NCBI RefSeq assembly: GCF_900095855.1
Contig: NZ_FMIY01000002.1
Span: 859,322-923,321, forward strand
Reading direction: 5' to 3'
DNA from: Megasphaera coli
Lineage (GTDB): Bacteria > Bacillota > Negativicutes > Veillonellales > Megasphaeraceae
Length of the DNA: 64,000 bases
The first letter of the stretch is position 1, and the number at the start of each line of letters is the position of its first letter. The translations under genes were made by a program, and so were the position numbers. Below are positions 18,686 through 27,119 of the stretch, in pieces. The notes beneath the pieces were generated by a model. That model was not told the origin of the DNA. It saw only the letters and a list, made by a program, of their open reading frames with translations, and made no database searches.

Positions 18686-21259
18686 CTATTTCGCTTCTTC
18701 CCAATTCGCTCCGTGGTGAATATCTGCAATAAGAGGCACGGACAGGGAGACAATGTGTTCCATCGTTTCTTTTAAAAGCATTTCAACCACTTCCTTTTCC
18801 GCCGCCGGCACTTCCAGGACGAGTTCGTCGTGAACCTGCACGAGCATACGGCTCCGAAGCTTCCGTTTTTCCAATTCGCCCTGCACGGCGTTCATGGCCA
18901 TCTTAATGATATCGGCGGCGCTGCCCTGAATGGGCGTGTTCATAGCCGTCCGTTCCGCAAAGGAACGGCGCATGAAGTTCTTACTGTTTATTTCCGGCAA
19001 GTCGCGGAGGCGGCCGAACATGGTACGCGACTCGCCCGTTTCGCGAGCTTTTTCAATGAGACCGTTCATGTATTCGTGAATCGTGCCGTAACGGGCGAAG
19101 TAGGAATCAATATAGCGTTTAGCCTGCTGCCGCGTAATGCCGAGATTCCTGGCCAGTCCGAAATCGCTGATACCGTAAATAATGCCGAAGTTGACGGCCT
19201 TGGCATGCGAGCGCAGTTCGCCCGATACTTCATCCAGGGGTATGCCGAAGACTTCCGATGCCGTCCGCCTGTGAATATCCTGGTTCTTCCGAAAGCCGTC
19301 AACCATGGTCGGATCCTGCGACAGATGAGCCAAGAGGCGCAGCTCGATTTGCGAGTAATCGCCGGAGACGATGTAATCATAGCCCTCTCCGGGAACGAAG
19401 AAGGAACGAATTTTACGGCCCTGATCCGTGCGAACGGGGATGTTCTGTAAGTTCGGTTCCGAGCTGCTCAGGCGCCCCGTTGCCGTTACCATCTGGTTGA
19501 AGGAAGTATAAATCCGTCCCGTTTCGGGCATGATAAGCGGTTCCAGGCCGTCCAGGTAAGTGGAAATAAGCTTCTTCAAGGCTCGGAATTTTAAGATGGG
19601 CTCAATGATTTCGCTCTGCCCGGCCAATTCTTCCAGTACGGACGAGTCCGTAGAATATCCGGTCTTTGTCTTCTTAATGACGGGCAGGCCCATTTTTTCA
19701 AAGAGAATGACACCGAGCTGCTTGGTCGAATTGATGTTGAAGGACTCGCCGGCAAGGTCATAAATCTTGTTTTCCAGCCCGTCCGCTTCCTGCGACAACT
19801 CGCCTTTCATCTCTTCAAGCCGTTCTTTGTTTACGGCAAAGCCGTTCAGTTCCATTATCGCCAAGGTGCGTACGAGAGGTGCCTCAACGGATGTATACAA
19901 ATCCGTCAGGCCTTTCGCATCAAGGGCCGTCGATAAAGGCCCGCGCAGCGACAAAATAAAGGAGGCACAGCTGCCGAGGCGCCGCTCTTCACTGCTGCCG
20001 TCTTCATGAAAAGGCAGGCCGAAAGCCTCGGATAAATACGTCAGGCCGTACGCGGCGCGCGTCGGCTCGAGAAGATAGGCAGCCAAGGTGACGTCAAAAA
20101 CCGGAAGATCCGTACAGCCTGCGTATTTTGCCGCCTTATAAAGGGATTTCCCGTCTTCCGTGAGAACGGCCTTTGCCCGCGTCAAGGCTGCAAGCCAAAA
20201 GCCGATTTCATCGGCCGGCACGGCAAAGACGCCCGCTTCAACGGCAATACTCAGGGCCGCTGCGCGCAAATCCGACGCGACCCGTTCGTACGTGAAGGCG
20301 ACGGCGACGTATTTATCTTCAATATCATTTGCCGACAAGGTGTCCAGAACGGTAATATCCGCCGTTTCTTCGGCCTTGTCGAGACTTTCAAAGCGGTCGA
20401 AGGCGGCGAAGCGTTTCAAGAGATTGCGAAAACCGAGGCGTTTAAAGAGTTCCTTTACTTCCGCTTCCCGCGGCTGCGGCAAAAACGTGTTTTGATCAAA
20501 GGCCACGGGCACATGGCAGTTGATGGTAGCCAGCTTTTTCGAGAGTATGGCCTTCTCCTTATTGTCCGCCAGCTTTTCACGCAGTTTCGCGCCGCCCACT
20601 TCATCAATATGGGCATACACTCCTTCGACGGAGCCGAACTGACTGATAAGCTTTTGCGCCGTCTTTTCTCCGATGCCCGGCACACCGGGAATATTGTCGG
20701 ATGTATCGCCCATGAGAGCCTTCATGTCGATGACCTGCGCCGGTGTGTAACCGTACTCACGCACCATGACGTCAGGCGTCACGGCGAGCATCGTCGTAAT
20801 CCCCTTCTTCGTCAGGCAGACCGTGATTTTCTCGTCGACGAGCTGCAATGCGTCGCGATCGCCCGTAATGACGGATACATCCGTATCGCCGTCGCGGACA
20901 CTTTTGGCAACGGTGCCGATAATGTCGTCACCTTCATAACCGTCGATTTCCAGGACACGGATACCCAAACACGAGAGAACTTCGCGAATGAGGGCGAACT
21001 GGTGCCGCAGCTCATCGGGAGCCGGTTTTCTCGTCGCCTTGTAATCCGCATAGATGTCATTGCGGAACGTATGCCTGTCCTTGTCGAAAGCGACGGCCAC
21101 ATAGTCGGGGTGCAGTTCTCCATAGAGCTTGAGAAGCATGTTGAGGAAGCCGTAGACGGCATTCGTCGGATTACCCTGACTGTCGGACAGAGGCGGCATG
21201 GCATAAAAGGCTCTGTAGAGCAAACTGCTCCCGTCAATAATAAGTAATTTTTTTTTCAT
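18686..21259 (-). CDS. polA: DNA polymerase I
   Basis: Repairs DNA and removes Okazaki primers. The 857-residue protein has the N-terminal 5'-3' exonuclease (IDGSSLLYRAFYAMPPLS, EADDI-type motif YEGDDIIGTVA, GIGEKTAQKLI), a middle 3'-5' exonuclease-like domain and the C-terminal polymerase (SGDYSQIELRLLAHLS, RSHAKAVNFGIIYGIS, QVHDELVLEVP). In the middle domain I find no DxE metal-binding motif where the proofreading type has it, so it probably lacks proofreading, as in Bacillus and Thermus enzymes. Confidence 0.96.
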   Translation of the reverse strand: MKKKLLIIDGSSLLYRAFYAMPPLSDSQGNPTNAVYGFLNMLLKLYGELHPDYVAVAFDKDRHTFRNDIYADYKATRKPAPDELRHQFALIREVLSCLGIRVLEIDGYEGDDIIGTVAKSVRDGDTDVSVITGDRDALQLVDEKITVCLTKKGITTMLAVTPDVMVREYGYTPAQVIDMKALMGDTSDNIPGVPGIGEKTAQKLISQFGSVEGVYAHIDEVGGAKLREKLADNKEKAILSKKLATINCHVPVAFDQNTFLPQPREAEVKELFKRLGFRNLLKRFAAFDRFESLDKAEETADITVLDTLSANDIEDKYVAVAFTYERVASDLRAAALSIAVEAGVFAVPADEIGFWLAALTRAKAVLTEDGKSLYKAAKYAGCTDLPVFDVTLAAYLLEPTRAAYGLTYLSEAFGLPFHEDGSSEERRLGSCASFILSLRGPLSTALDAKGLTDLYTSVEAPLVRTLAIMELNGFAVNKERLEEMKGELSQEADGLENKIYDLAGESFNINSTKQLGVILFEKMGLPVIKKTKTGYSTDSSVLEELAGQSEIIEPILKFRALKKLISTYLDGLEPLIMPETGRIYTSFNQMVTATGRLSSSEPNLQNIPVRTDQGRKIRSFFVPGEGYDYIVSGDYSQIELRLLAHLSQDPTMVDGFRKNQDIHRRTASEVFGIPLDEVSGELRSHAKAVNFGIIYGISDFGLARNLGITRQQAKRYIDSYFARYGTIHEYMNGLIEKARETGESRTMFGRLRDLPEINSKNFMRRSFAERTAMNTPIQGSAADIIKMAMNAVQGELEKRKLRSRMLVQVHDELVLEVPAAEKEVVEMLLKETMEHIVSLSVPLIADIHHGANWEEAK

Positions 21260-21280
21260 CTTCTCTCCCGGTTACGTACA

Positions 21281-21661
21281 TTAACGCAAAAACGACTTAA
21301 TAACGGCATAAATAAAGTAAAGGACGGCGGCTCCCAATAAATAAGGGAGGGCAAATAAAAGCAACCCGAAAAAGCTGACAATGACGGCGATGACAAAGAA
21401 AAGAATGATGCCGACAGCAATCTTTATGCGTAAGGGCAAGCCGTTCACAGTATATATGCGCACGTGCTCCGATGCTCTTCGCGCTTCGTATCCGTCCCGG
21501 CTGATGCCGCTGTACACGTTACCTTCTTCGTCTATGGTCTGCCCGCGGAAGCCGTCCCTTTCTTCATCGGACAGAACCGTTGCTTCTTCCCGGTCGCTGT
21601 GGCAGCTCTCGCACAGCCCGTCATCATATACGGCATCCCTGTCACATTGACGACATTTCAT
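21281..21661 (-). CDS. Zinc-ribbon membrane protein of unknown function
   Basis: A 126-residue protein. The N-terminus has a probable zinc ribbon, MKCRQCDRDAVYDDGLCESCH (CxxC at 3-6 and 18-21). A charged middle follows, and about 55 C-terminal residues form two or three membrane segments (IAVGIILFFVIAVIVSFFG, ALPYLLGAAVLYFIYAV). Such proteins may couple a membrane site to a partner, but no function can be named. It lies between smpB and polA on the same strand with short gaps, so it is part of that operon. Confidence 0.8.
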   Translation of the reverse strand: MKCRQCDRDAVYDDGLCESCHSDREEATVLSDEERDGFRGQTIDEEGNVYSGISRDGYEARRASEHVRIYTVNGLPLRIKIAVGIILFFVIAVIVSFFGLLLFALPYLLGAAVLYFIYAVIKSFLR

Positions 21662-21679
21662 GGTTCATTCCTCCGTAAT

Positions 21680-22147
21680 TTAATAGTCTCTATTTTTCAT
21701 GCGCCGCTCAATATCGCGCTTCGCTTCTTTTTCAGCCAGTTCCTGCCGCTTATCGTAGAGCTTCTTGCCGCTGGCCAGGGCAACGGTTACTTTGACGCGC
21801 CCTTTTTTAAAATATAAATTGAGCGGAATAAAAGTGTAGCCCTTTTCCTTCGTTGCACCGATAAGTTTGCGTATTTCCTCCTTATGAAGCAGAAGCTTGC
21901 GCGTCCGCACGGGGTCAACGTTAAAGCGATTACCCTGTTCATACGGGCTGATATGCATGCCCACAATATACGCCTCTCCTTTGTCGATGCGGCAGAAGCT
22001 GTCCTTCAGGTTCACTTTTCCCCGGCGCAGGGACTTTACTTCCGTTCCCGTCAAGGCAAGTCCCGCTTCATACGTATCGTGAATAAAATAATCATGGCGA
22101 GCCTTGCGATTGTCTGTAATGTATTTTACGCCGTTCTTCTCAGCCAT
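21680..22147 (-). CDS. smpB: SsrA-binding protein SmpB
   Basis: Binds tmRNA and brings it to stalled ribosomes in trans-translation. The 155-residue product has [41 protein letters not shown] and the basic C-terminal tail [19 protein letters not shown] that mimics the mRNA in the decoding centre. It follows rnr by 3 bp, a common pairing. Its RNA partner ssrA is about 40 kb away at 62724-63072. Confidence 0.97.
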   Translation of the reverse strand: MAEKNGVKYITDNRKARHDYFIHDTYEAGLALTGTEVKSLRRGKVNLKDSFCRIDKGEAYIVGMHISPYEQGNRFNVDPVRTRKLLLHKEEIRKLIGATKEKGYTFIPLNLYFKKGRVKVTVALASGKKLYDKRQELAEKEAKRDIERRMKNRDY

Positions 22148-22150
22148 GTC

Positions 22151-24271
22151 TTACCTCCTGCCGCGCTTGCCGCGCTTTTTTCCTTTAGGCGATTTTTTCT
22201 TTCGCTTGGCCTTGCCGCCGAAGGTGAGCTTTTTACGTTCCGTCCCCGTCCGTTTCGGCACGGCCCGCTTTTTCTCCTTGCGGCTGTCCGGCCGCGCGGC
22301 CGTGAATTTTGTCAAATCGGCCAACGTTTCAAACGTACCGGGCACAAAGTCGATTTCACAACGTTCTTTATTGACGGCAGCCAGCGTGACCGTTATGGCA
22401 TCGCCGAGGCGATAGACCTTCCCGCCGCGGCGGCCTATGAGAGTATACGTCCCTTCGTCGAAATCGTAATCATCCTCCCTCAAATGAGAGATGTGGACAA
22501 GTCCTTCAATGCCGTTGTCCAAGGAAACGAAAAGCCCGAAGGACGTAATACCCGTCACGTGAGCCGCAAAAGCTTCGCCCACAAAGGGCGCCATATATTC
22601 GGTTTTCTTCAAATCGTCCGTATCCCGTTCCGCTTCGACGGCAATGCGTTCACGAATGCTCGCCTGCTCCGCCGCGGCGGCGAGAAAAGCCGTCCGTGCC
22701 GATATTTTCGCTTCGTTATACCGCTCATCATAGGCCCGTATGAGGCGATGAACGAGTAAATCGGGATAACGTCGAATAGGTGATGTAAAATGAGTATAAC
22801 AGGATGATGCCAAGCCGAAATGGCCGGCATTTACAGCGGCATATTTCGCCTGCTGCATGGCCCGCAGCGCAACGGTCTGCACAACCTGTTCCGCCGCCGT
22901 TCCCTTGGCCAACGACAGAAGGCGCTGAAATTCTTCGGGTTTTACGTCCGCCGCCGCAGGAACAGGTAAATCAAACACGGAAAGAATCGTCTCCATCAAT
23001 TTGACGCGTTCCGCGTCGGGGCATTCATGAATGCGGTAAATCGACGGATTATCGCCCTTTTCCAAATAAGCGGCGACGGTTTCATTGGCAATGAGCATCG
23101 CCTCTTCCACAATCTGCTCCGCTTCCGACCGTTGCCGTTCTTCCATGCGCAGCGGTTTGCCGTCGGGATCCAAAATAACCTTATATTCGGGAAAATCAAA
23201 ATCAACGGCGCCGCGGCGCAGACGCATGTCCTTTAAAGTCTGCGAAAGCTCCCGCAACGTACGGATCACGGGCATCAGTGGTGCCAAGTCGTCGGGTACG
23301 ATATCCTCGCCGAGAGCCTGCTTAATTTCCCTGTAACTGCAGCGCCGCTTCACGTTAATAATCGCCGGACCGATATCCGCATGAACGACTGTACCGGTCT
23401 TGTCAATTTCCATGACACAGGTCATGGCATACCGGTCTTCACCGGCCTGAAGGCTGCAGATATGATTGCTCAACACTTCGGGCAGCATGGGGATAACCCT
23501 GTCGACAAGATAAACGCTCGTACCGCGCTTATACGCTTCTTTATCAATGGCCGAGCCCGTCTTGACATAACGGCTCACGTCGGCAATATAGACGCCCAGG
23601 CGGCAGTTGCCGTTAGGCAGCCTTTCCGCGTCTACGGCATCATCCAAATCCTTCGCGTCTTCACCGTCTATGGTAATGAGCTGCCGGCTTCTGTAGTCAC
23701 GCAAACCCGCTTCGGGCGTGACGCTCTTATTGATGTGCTCCGCTTCTTTTTTTACGTCTTCAGGGAAATCGAAAGGTAAGTTATGGCGTGCCATAATGAC
23801 TTTAATATCCAAGTCCTTATCGCCCGTATAGCCGATGACTTCTTCAATTTCCCCTTCGGCCTTGTGCTTTCCTTCGGGCCACTTCGTAACCCGCACGAGA
23901 ACGCGGGCACCGCTGCGGGCACCGCCGTCCTGCCCCAAGGGGATATATATATCTTCTCTGAGCCGTTCATCATCGGGCGTGACAAAGCCGGCCGTCTTTT
24001 GCCGGTCGTACGTGCCGACGAGCGTCTCATTGGCTCTTTCATCGACAAAGAGAATTTCGCCTTCCCGTTTCCCCTTGCGCGTGCCCGGCAAAAACCGCGC
24101 CGTAACGGCATCGTTATTCATGGCACCGCAGCGATTTTCCTCGGCAATATAAATATCTTCTTCTCCGTCAGGTGTAATGACAAAGCCGAAAGATTTCGTA
24201 TAGCCCTTGTATATACCTGTTATGTTGGCGGCCTTTTGCGTTTCCTGCCGCTCTTTCGTCGTAAATTTCAC
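22151..24271 (-). CDS. rnr: Ribonuclease R
   Basis: A 3'-5' exoribonuclease of the RNB family that degrades structured RNA and acts with trans-translation. The order is cold-shock/OB domains at the N-terminus (GYTKSFGFVITPDGEEDIYIA), the RNB domain with the metal-binding DGEDAKDLDDAV (residues about 204-215), an S1 domain (AHVTGITSFGLFVSLDNGIEGLVHIS), then a very basic tail of about 30 residues. The product has 706 residues. The start is GTG at 24271 with AAGGAAG upstream. It opens a new transcription unit after the secG terminator. Confidence 0.96.
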   Translation of the reverse strand: MKFTTKERQETQKAANITGIYKGYTKSFGFVITPDGEEDIYIAEENRCGAMNNDAVTARFLPGTRKGKREGEILFVDERANETLVGTYDRQKTAGFVTPDDERLREDIYIPLGQDGGARSGARVLVRVTKWPEGKHKAEGEIEEVIGYTGDKDLDIKVIMARHNLPFDFPEDVKKEAEHINKSVTPEAGLRDYRSRQLITIDGEDAKDLDDAVDAERLPNGNCRLGVYIADVSRYVKTGSAIDKEAYKRGTSVYLVDRVIPMLPEVLSNHICSLQAGEDRYAMTCVMEIDKTGTVVHADIGPAIINVKRRCSYREIKQALGEDIVPDDLAPLMPVIRTLRELSQTLKDMRLRRGAVDFDFPEYKVILDPDGKPLRMEERQRSEAEQIVEEAMLIANETVAAYLEKGDNPSIYRIHECPDAERVKLMETILSVFDLPVPAAADVKPEEFQRLLSLAKGTAAEQVVQTVALRAMQQAKYAAVNAGHFGLASSCYTHFTSPIRRYPDLLVHRLIRAYDERYNEAKISARTAFLAAAAEQASIRERIAVEAERDTDDLKKTEYMAPFVGEAFAAHVTGITSFGLFVSLDNGIEGLVHISHLREDDYDFDEGTYTLIGRRGGKVYRLGDAITVTLAAVNKERCEIDFVPGTFETLADLTKFTAARPDSRKEKKRAVPKRTGTERKKLTFGGKAKRKKKSPKGKKRGKRGRR

Positions 24272-24321
24272 TGCATCAAACTTCCTTTTTACCTTCTCAG
24301 TCCACTATAAATTATGACTGT

Positions 24322-24330
24322 ATTATATCA
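24322..24330 (-). promoter_or_regulatory. Extended -10 promoter element before rnr
   Basis: The minus strand reads TGATATAAT (TGn plus TATAAT) about 50 bases before the rnr start; the -35 position is poor. The same nine bases precede the PIN/TRAM gene at 32780-32788. Confidence 0.5.
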
Positions 24331-24360
24331 CACATGCCGCCCGTAGCGGGCAGGCATCAA

Positions 24361-24390
24361 AAAACAAAAAACCTGCGGTATGACCGCAGG
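24361..24390 (-). terminator. Terminator after secG
   Basis: CCTGCGGT pairs with ACCGCAGG over a 3-nt loop and is followed on the minus strand by TTTTTTGTTTTTTG. Confidence 0.92.
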
Positions 24391-24406
24391 TTCCCGTACG
24401 AATACA

Positions 24407-24643
24407 TTAGAAAGTATGTAATAATCTGCCTAAGAGCATGGCTGTAAGGGCAAAGATGACGGACAGGATAATGGTCAGCTTTGACAACAACGCATCCATC
24501 CCTCTGGCACGGCTGCCGAAGAGGTCTTCCGCACCGCCGCCGAAACCGGCACCCATTCCCTGTGTCTTGCTCTTTTGCGCCACAACGACACCGATAAGCA
24601 AAACAGATACTATCGTTACGAGAACTTCCAATACGCTAATCAC
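24407..24643 (-). CDS. secG: Protein-export membrane protein SecG
   Basis: An auxiliary subunit of the SecYEG translocon. The 78-residue product has two membrane segments (VLEVLVTIVSVLLIGVVVA and LTIILSVIFALTAMLLGRLL) joined by the glycine-rich KSKTQGMGAGFGGGAEDLFGSR, typical of SecG. The GTG at 24643 is chosen because AAGGAGG lies 6 bases upstream; a longer frame adds eight unlikely residues. It ends the cysS-sigH operon, just before a strong terminator. Confidence 0.93.
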   Translation of the reverse strand: MISVLEVLVTIVSVLLIGVVVAQKSKTQGMGAGFGGGAEDLFGSRARGMDALLSKLTIILSVIFALTAMLLGRLLHTF

Positions 24644-24687
24644 TGTATTCCTCCTTACGGTCCACAATCAACGGTATTATTGTACAC

Positions 24688-25359
24688 TCATTTCTTTTTT
24701 TCGGCAACAGGCCGTTCCTTTTTCGCTTCGTCATCCCGTGCGGCCAAGTAATGCTCCACCTTTCGCTTAACCCGCTGCAAGGCATTGTCGATGGATTTTT
24801 CATGCCGTCCCAGCTGAACGGACATTTCGTGGTACGATTTGCCGTCGAGGTAGGCGACGAGCACTTGCCATTCCAAATCACTCAAGACCTCGTTCATCTT
24901 GATTTCAATGTCTTCATATGATTCGCGGCTAATGACCAGTTCTTCCGGATTCATCGCATTCAGCCCCGTCAGGACATCCTGCAGCGTTCTGTCCGAATCG
25001 CCGGCATAGACGGGCTTGTTAAAGGATATGTACGAATTGAGAGGAATATGCTTCTGTCTTGTTGCCGTCTTGATGGCCGTAATAATTTGACGGGTAATGC
25101 AAAGCTCCGCAAAGGCGCGAAACGAAACATGCCTACCCGCTTTGAAATCACGCGTAGCCTTATAAAGGCCGATCATCCCTTCCTGCACGATATCCTCTTT
25201 ATCGGCACCGACGAGAAAATAGGCATGAGCCCGCGCTTTTACGAGGTTGCGGTATTTCTGAATAATATAGTCCGCCGCCGCGCCGTCACCGCCCTGAGCC
25301 GCGCCGACAATTTCTTCGTCCGCCATGGCTTTAAAGGATGGGCCCTGTTCATTATTCAT
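24688..25359 (-). CDS. sigH: RNA polymerase sigma factor SigH family
   Basis: A 223-residue sigma-70 family factor. Region 2 contains ADKEDIVQEGMIGLYKATRDFK and FAELCITRQIITAIKTATRQKHIPLN, the SigH/Sigma30 signature. Region 4 has LSDLEWQVLVAYLDGKSYHEMSVQLGRHEKSIDNALQRVKRK as helix-turn-helix. In spore formers SigH controls early sporulation and competence; here its regulon is unknown. It follows rae1 by 9 bp and precedes secG, whereas rpmG-secE-nusG follow sigH in many Firmicutes. Confidence 0.92.
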   Translation of the reverse strand: MNNEQGPSFKAMADEEIVGAAQGGDGAAADYIIQKYRNLVKARAHAYFLVGADKEDIVQEGMIGLYKATRDFKAGRHVSFRAFAELCITRQIITAIKTATRQKHIPLNSYISFNKPVYAGDSDRTLQDVLTGLNAMNPEELVISRESYEDIEIKMNEVLSDLEWQVLVAYLDGKSYHEMSVQLGRHEKSIDNALQRVKRKVEHYLAARDDEAKKERPVAEKKK

Positions 25360-25368
25360 ATGTATCTC

Positions 25369-25896
25369 CTATTTGGAACGGCGCAGCTTTTCAAGCTTTT
25401 CCCAAACATCCCTGTTGCGCACGTGATTTGCCACTTCATTGCGATTTCGCGTCTCCAGGCGGCTGTTATCGTGTCCGTAGCGCTGCGCTTCCCGTTTCAT
25501 GCGCGCCACGTCTTCCGCAAGCTCCCGCGCCGGTACGCGGCAGGCACCGCTGCCGAGAATCTGATTCTGCTCCGTCCCGTCCGACGTGGCCACATATATG
25601 GTACGTCCGTCACCTTTATGCGCGTAAACAAGTCGTTCAATACAACTGTCCGCCGTCTCTTCTTTATCCGTGTAAATAACCGTACACTCTCTGCCGATTT
25701 GCTCTTCTTTCGCCGCTTCGTCGTTGTGCATGGCATCAAAGACAAGAACGAGCTCCACACCTTTGATTTTACCGTACGCCGCCATCATGTCGATAAGCCG
25801 CTGCCGTGCGTGTTCCAGCGACTGGCGCGCCAAAGTTTTCAAAGAATCCCACGTAAAAATAATATTGTATCCGTCTACAAAAAAGAGGTCCTTCAT
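25369..25896 (-). CDS. rae1: NYN-domain endoribonuclease Rae1 (YacP)
   Basis: A PIN-like NYN nuclease. In Bacillus its homologue cleaves mRNA in the ribosomal A site. The product has 175 residues, with MKDLFFVDGYNIIFTWDSL giving the first catalytic Asp, FDAMHNDEA the second region and VATSDGTEQNQILGSGA the third. The C-terminal tail is basic and helical. It overlaps the rlmB stop by 4 bp, in the usual cysS-mrnC-rlmB-yacP-sigH order. Confidence 0.9.
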   Translation of the reverse strand: MKDLFFVDGYNIIFTWDSLKTLARQSLEHARQRLIDMMAAYGKIKGVELVLVFDAMHNDEAAKEEQIGRECTVIYTDKEETADSCIERLVYAHKGDGRTIYVATSDGTEQNQILGSGACRVPARELAEDVARMKREAQRYGHDNSRLETRNRNEVANHVRNRDVWEKLEKLRRSK

Positions 25897-26633
25897 CGCG
25901 CATCTCCCCGCTGCCGCACGACTTCGTACATGAGCAGCGCCGCCGCGACGGAAGCATTTAAGGAATTAATTTGCCCGAACATGGGAATGCGTACGAGAAT
26001 ATCGCAGTTTTCCCGCACAAGCCGGGACATGCCCCTGCCTTCACTGCCGATGACGAGTACGACGGGCCCGGTCAGAGAGCTGTGAAAGTAATCGTTCTCC
26101 CCGTCCATGTGAGCACCGATAATCCAAAATCCCCGTTTCTTTAAGCTCTTTAAGAGGCTCGTCGTATTGCCGACTTGGACGATGGGCATATATTCAACCG
26201 CACCGGCCGACGTCTTGCCCACGGTCTCATTGACAGGTGCGCTGCGCCGCTTCGGCACAAGGACGGCATGAACGCCGGCGCATTCGGCCGTGCGGATGAC
26301 GGCACCCATATTGTGCACGTCCTCCACACCGTCGAGGAGAACGAGAAAAGGTATTTCCCTCTTTTCCTGCACCCGGGCCAGGACGTCATCCAAGACGGCG
26401 AAGGATACGGCCGCCGCAAAGGCGATGACATCCTGATGGCGCGTGTCCGGCGCATAACGCTGCATGGCTTCGGGCTTAACAAATTCCAAGGGCACGCCTT
26501 TTTCCCGGGCGAGAGCCTTGATTTGCCGCAGGGGCTGTGAAGCTTTATCGGCAGTCATATATATTTTTGTCAGCGAGCGTCCGGCTTTCAGCGCTTCGGC
26601 CACGCTGTTTCGACCTGCAATAATCGTTGCCAT
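25893..26633 (-). CDS. rlmB: 23S rRNA (guanosine-2'-O-)methyltransferase RlmB
   Basis: A SPOUT-class enzyme that 2'-O-methylates G2251 in the peptidyl-transferase loop. The product, 246 residues, has an N-terminal L30e-like substrate-binding domain and the C-terminal knotted domain with LLDGVEDVHNMGAVIRTAECAG, VIGSEGRGMSRLVRENCD and the closing IPMFGQINSLNASVAAALLMYE. It lies between mrnC and rae1. Confidence 0.95.
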   Translation of the reverse strand: MATIIAGRNSVAEALKAGRSLTKIYMTADKASQPLRQIKALAREKGVPLEFVKPEAMQRYAPDTRHQDVIAFAAAVSFAVLDDVLARVQEKREIPFLVLLDGVEDVHNMGAVIRTAECAGVHAVLVPKRRSAPVNETVGKTSAGAVEYMPIVQVGNTTSLLKSLKKRGFWIIGAHMDGENDYFHSSLTGPVVLVIGSEGRGMSRLVRENCDILVRIPMFGQINSLNASVAAALLMYEVVRQRGDAR

Positions 26634-26639
26634 CCGTTT

Positions 26640-27119
26640 CTACTCCCTGTGATGAAGGGCGCAATATTGCCGCGTCGCCTCACAGACGGCCGTCATAAGT
26701 TCCCGGAGGCGCTCCCTCCGTCCGCTCAGGACGAGGTAGCCCACCAAGGCTTCCAAAGCCGTACTTGCCCTGTATTCCGCAACGGACGCGCTCTTCGGCA
26801 CGGACGAATCCGTGTTGCGGGCACGGCGGCAAAGCGTTTCCTCTTCTTCCGTAAGACATTTTTTTATTTCTTCATACACAAAAGCCTGGGCCCGGGCGGA
26901 AACAAATTCCGCCGCCAAAGCGTGGAGGACACGCACATGGGGGATACCCAGTTTCAAAAGATGCCTGCGCATCATCAGGGCGTAGTATGCGTCGCCGACG
27001 AGTGCCAGGTTCAGCGAGTCCGACAAGGCCGCTTTCATGGTAGGGGAAGCTAAAGGAGCGTCCGCCATGAACGCATCATAGGCTGTCTGCTTTACGTGTT
27101 GGAACTGCTTGAATTTCAC
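26640..27119 (-). CDS. mrnC: Mini-ribonuclease III
   Basis: A dimeric RNase III catalytic domain without dsRNA-binding domain, which matures 23S rRNA ends in Firmicutes. The 159-residue product has LNLALVGDAYYALMMRRHLL with the catalytic Asp and NTDSSVPKSASVAEYRASTALEALVGYL, the family signature. It overlaps the end of cysS by 4 bp, the normal arrangement. Confidence 0.95.
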   Translation of the reverse strand: MKFKQFQHVKQTAYDAFMADAPLASPTMKAALSDSLNLALVGDAYYALMMRRHLLKLGIPHVRVLHALAAEFVSARAQAFVYEEIKKCLTEEEETLCRRARNTDSSVPKSASVAEYRASTALEALVGYLVLSGRRERLRELMTAVCEATRQYCALHHRE

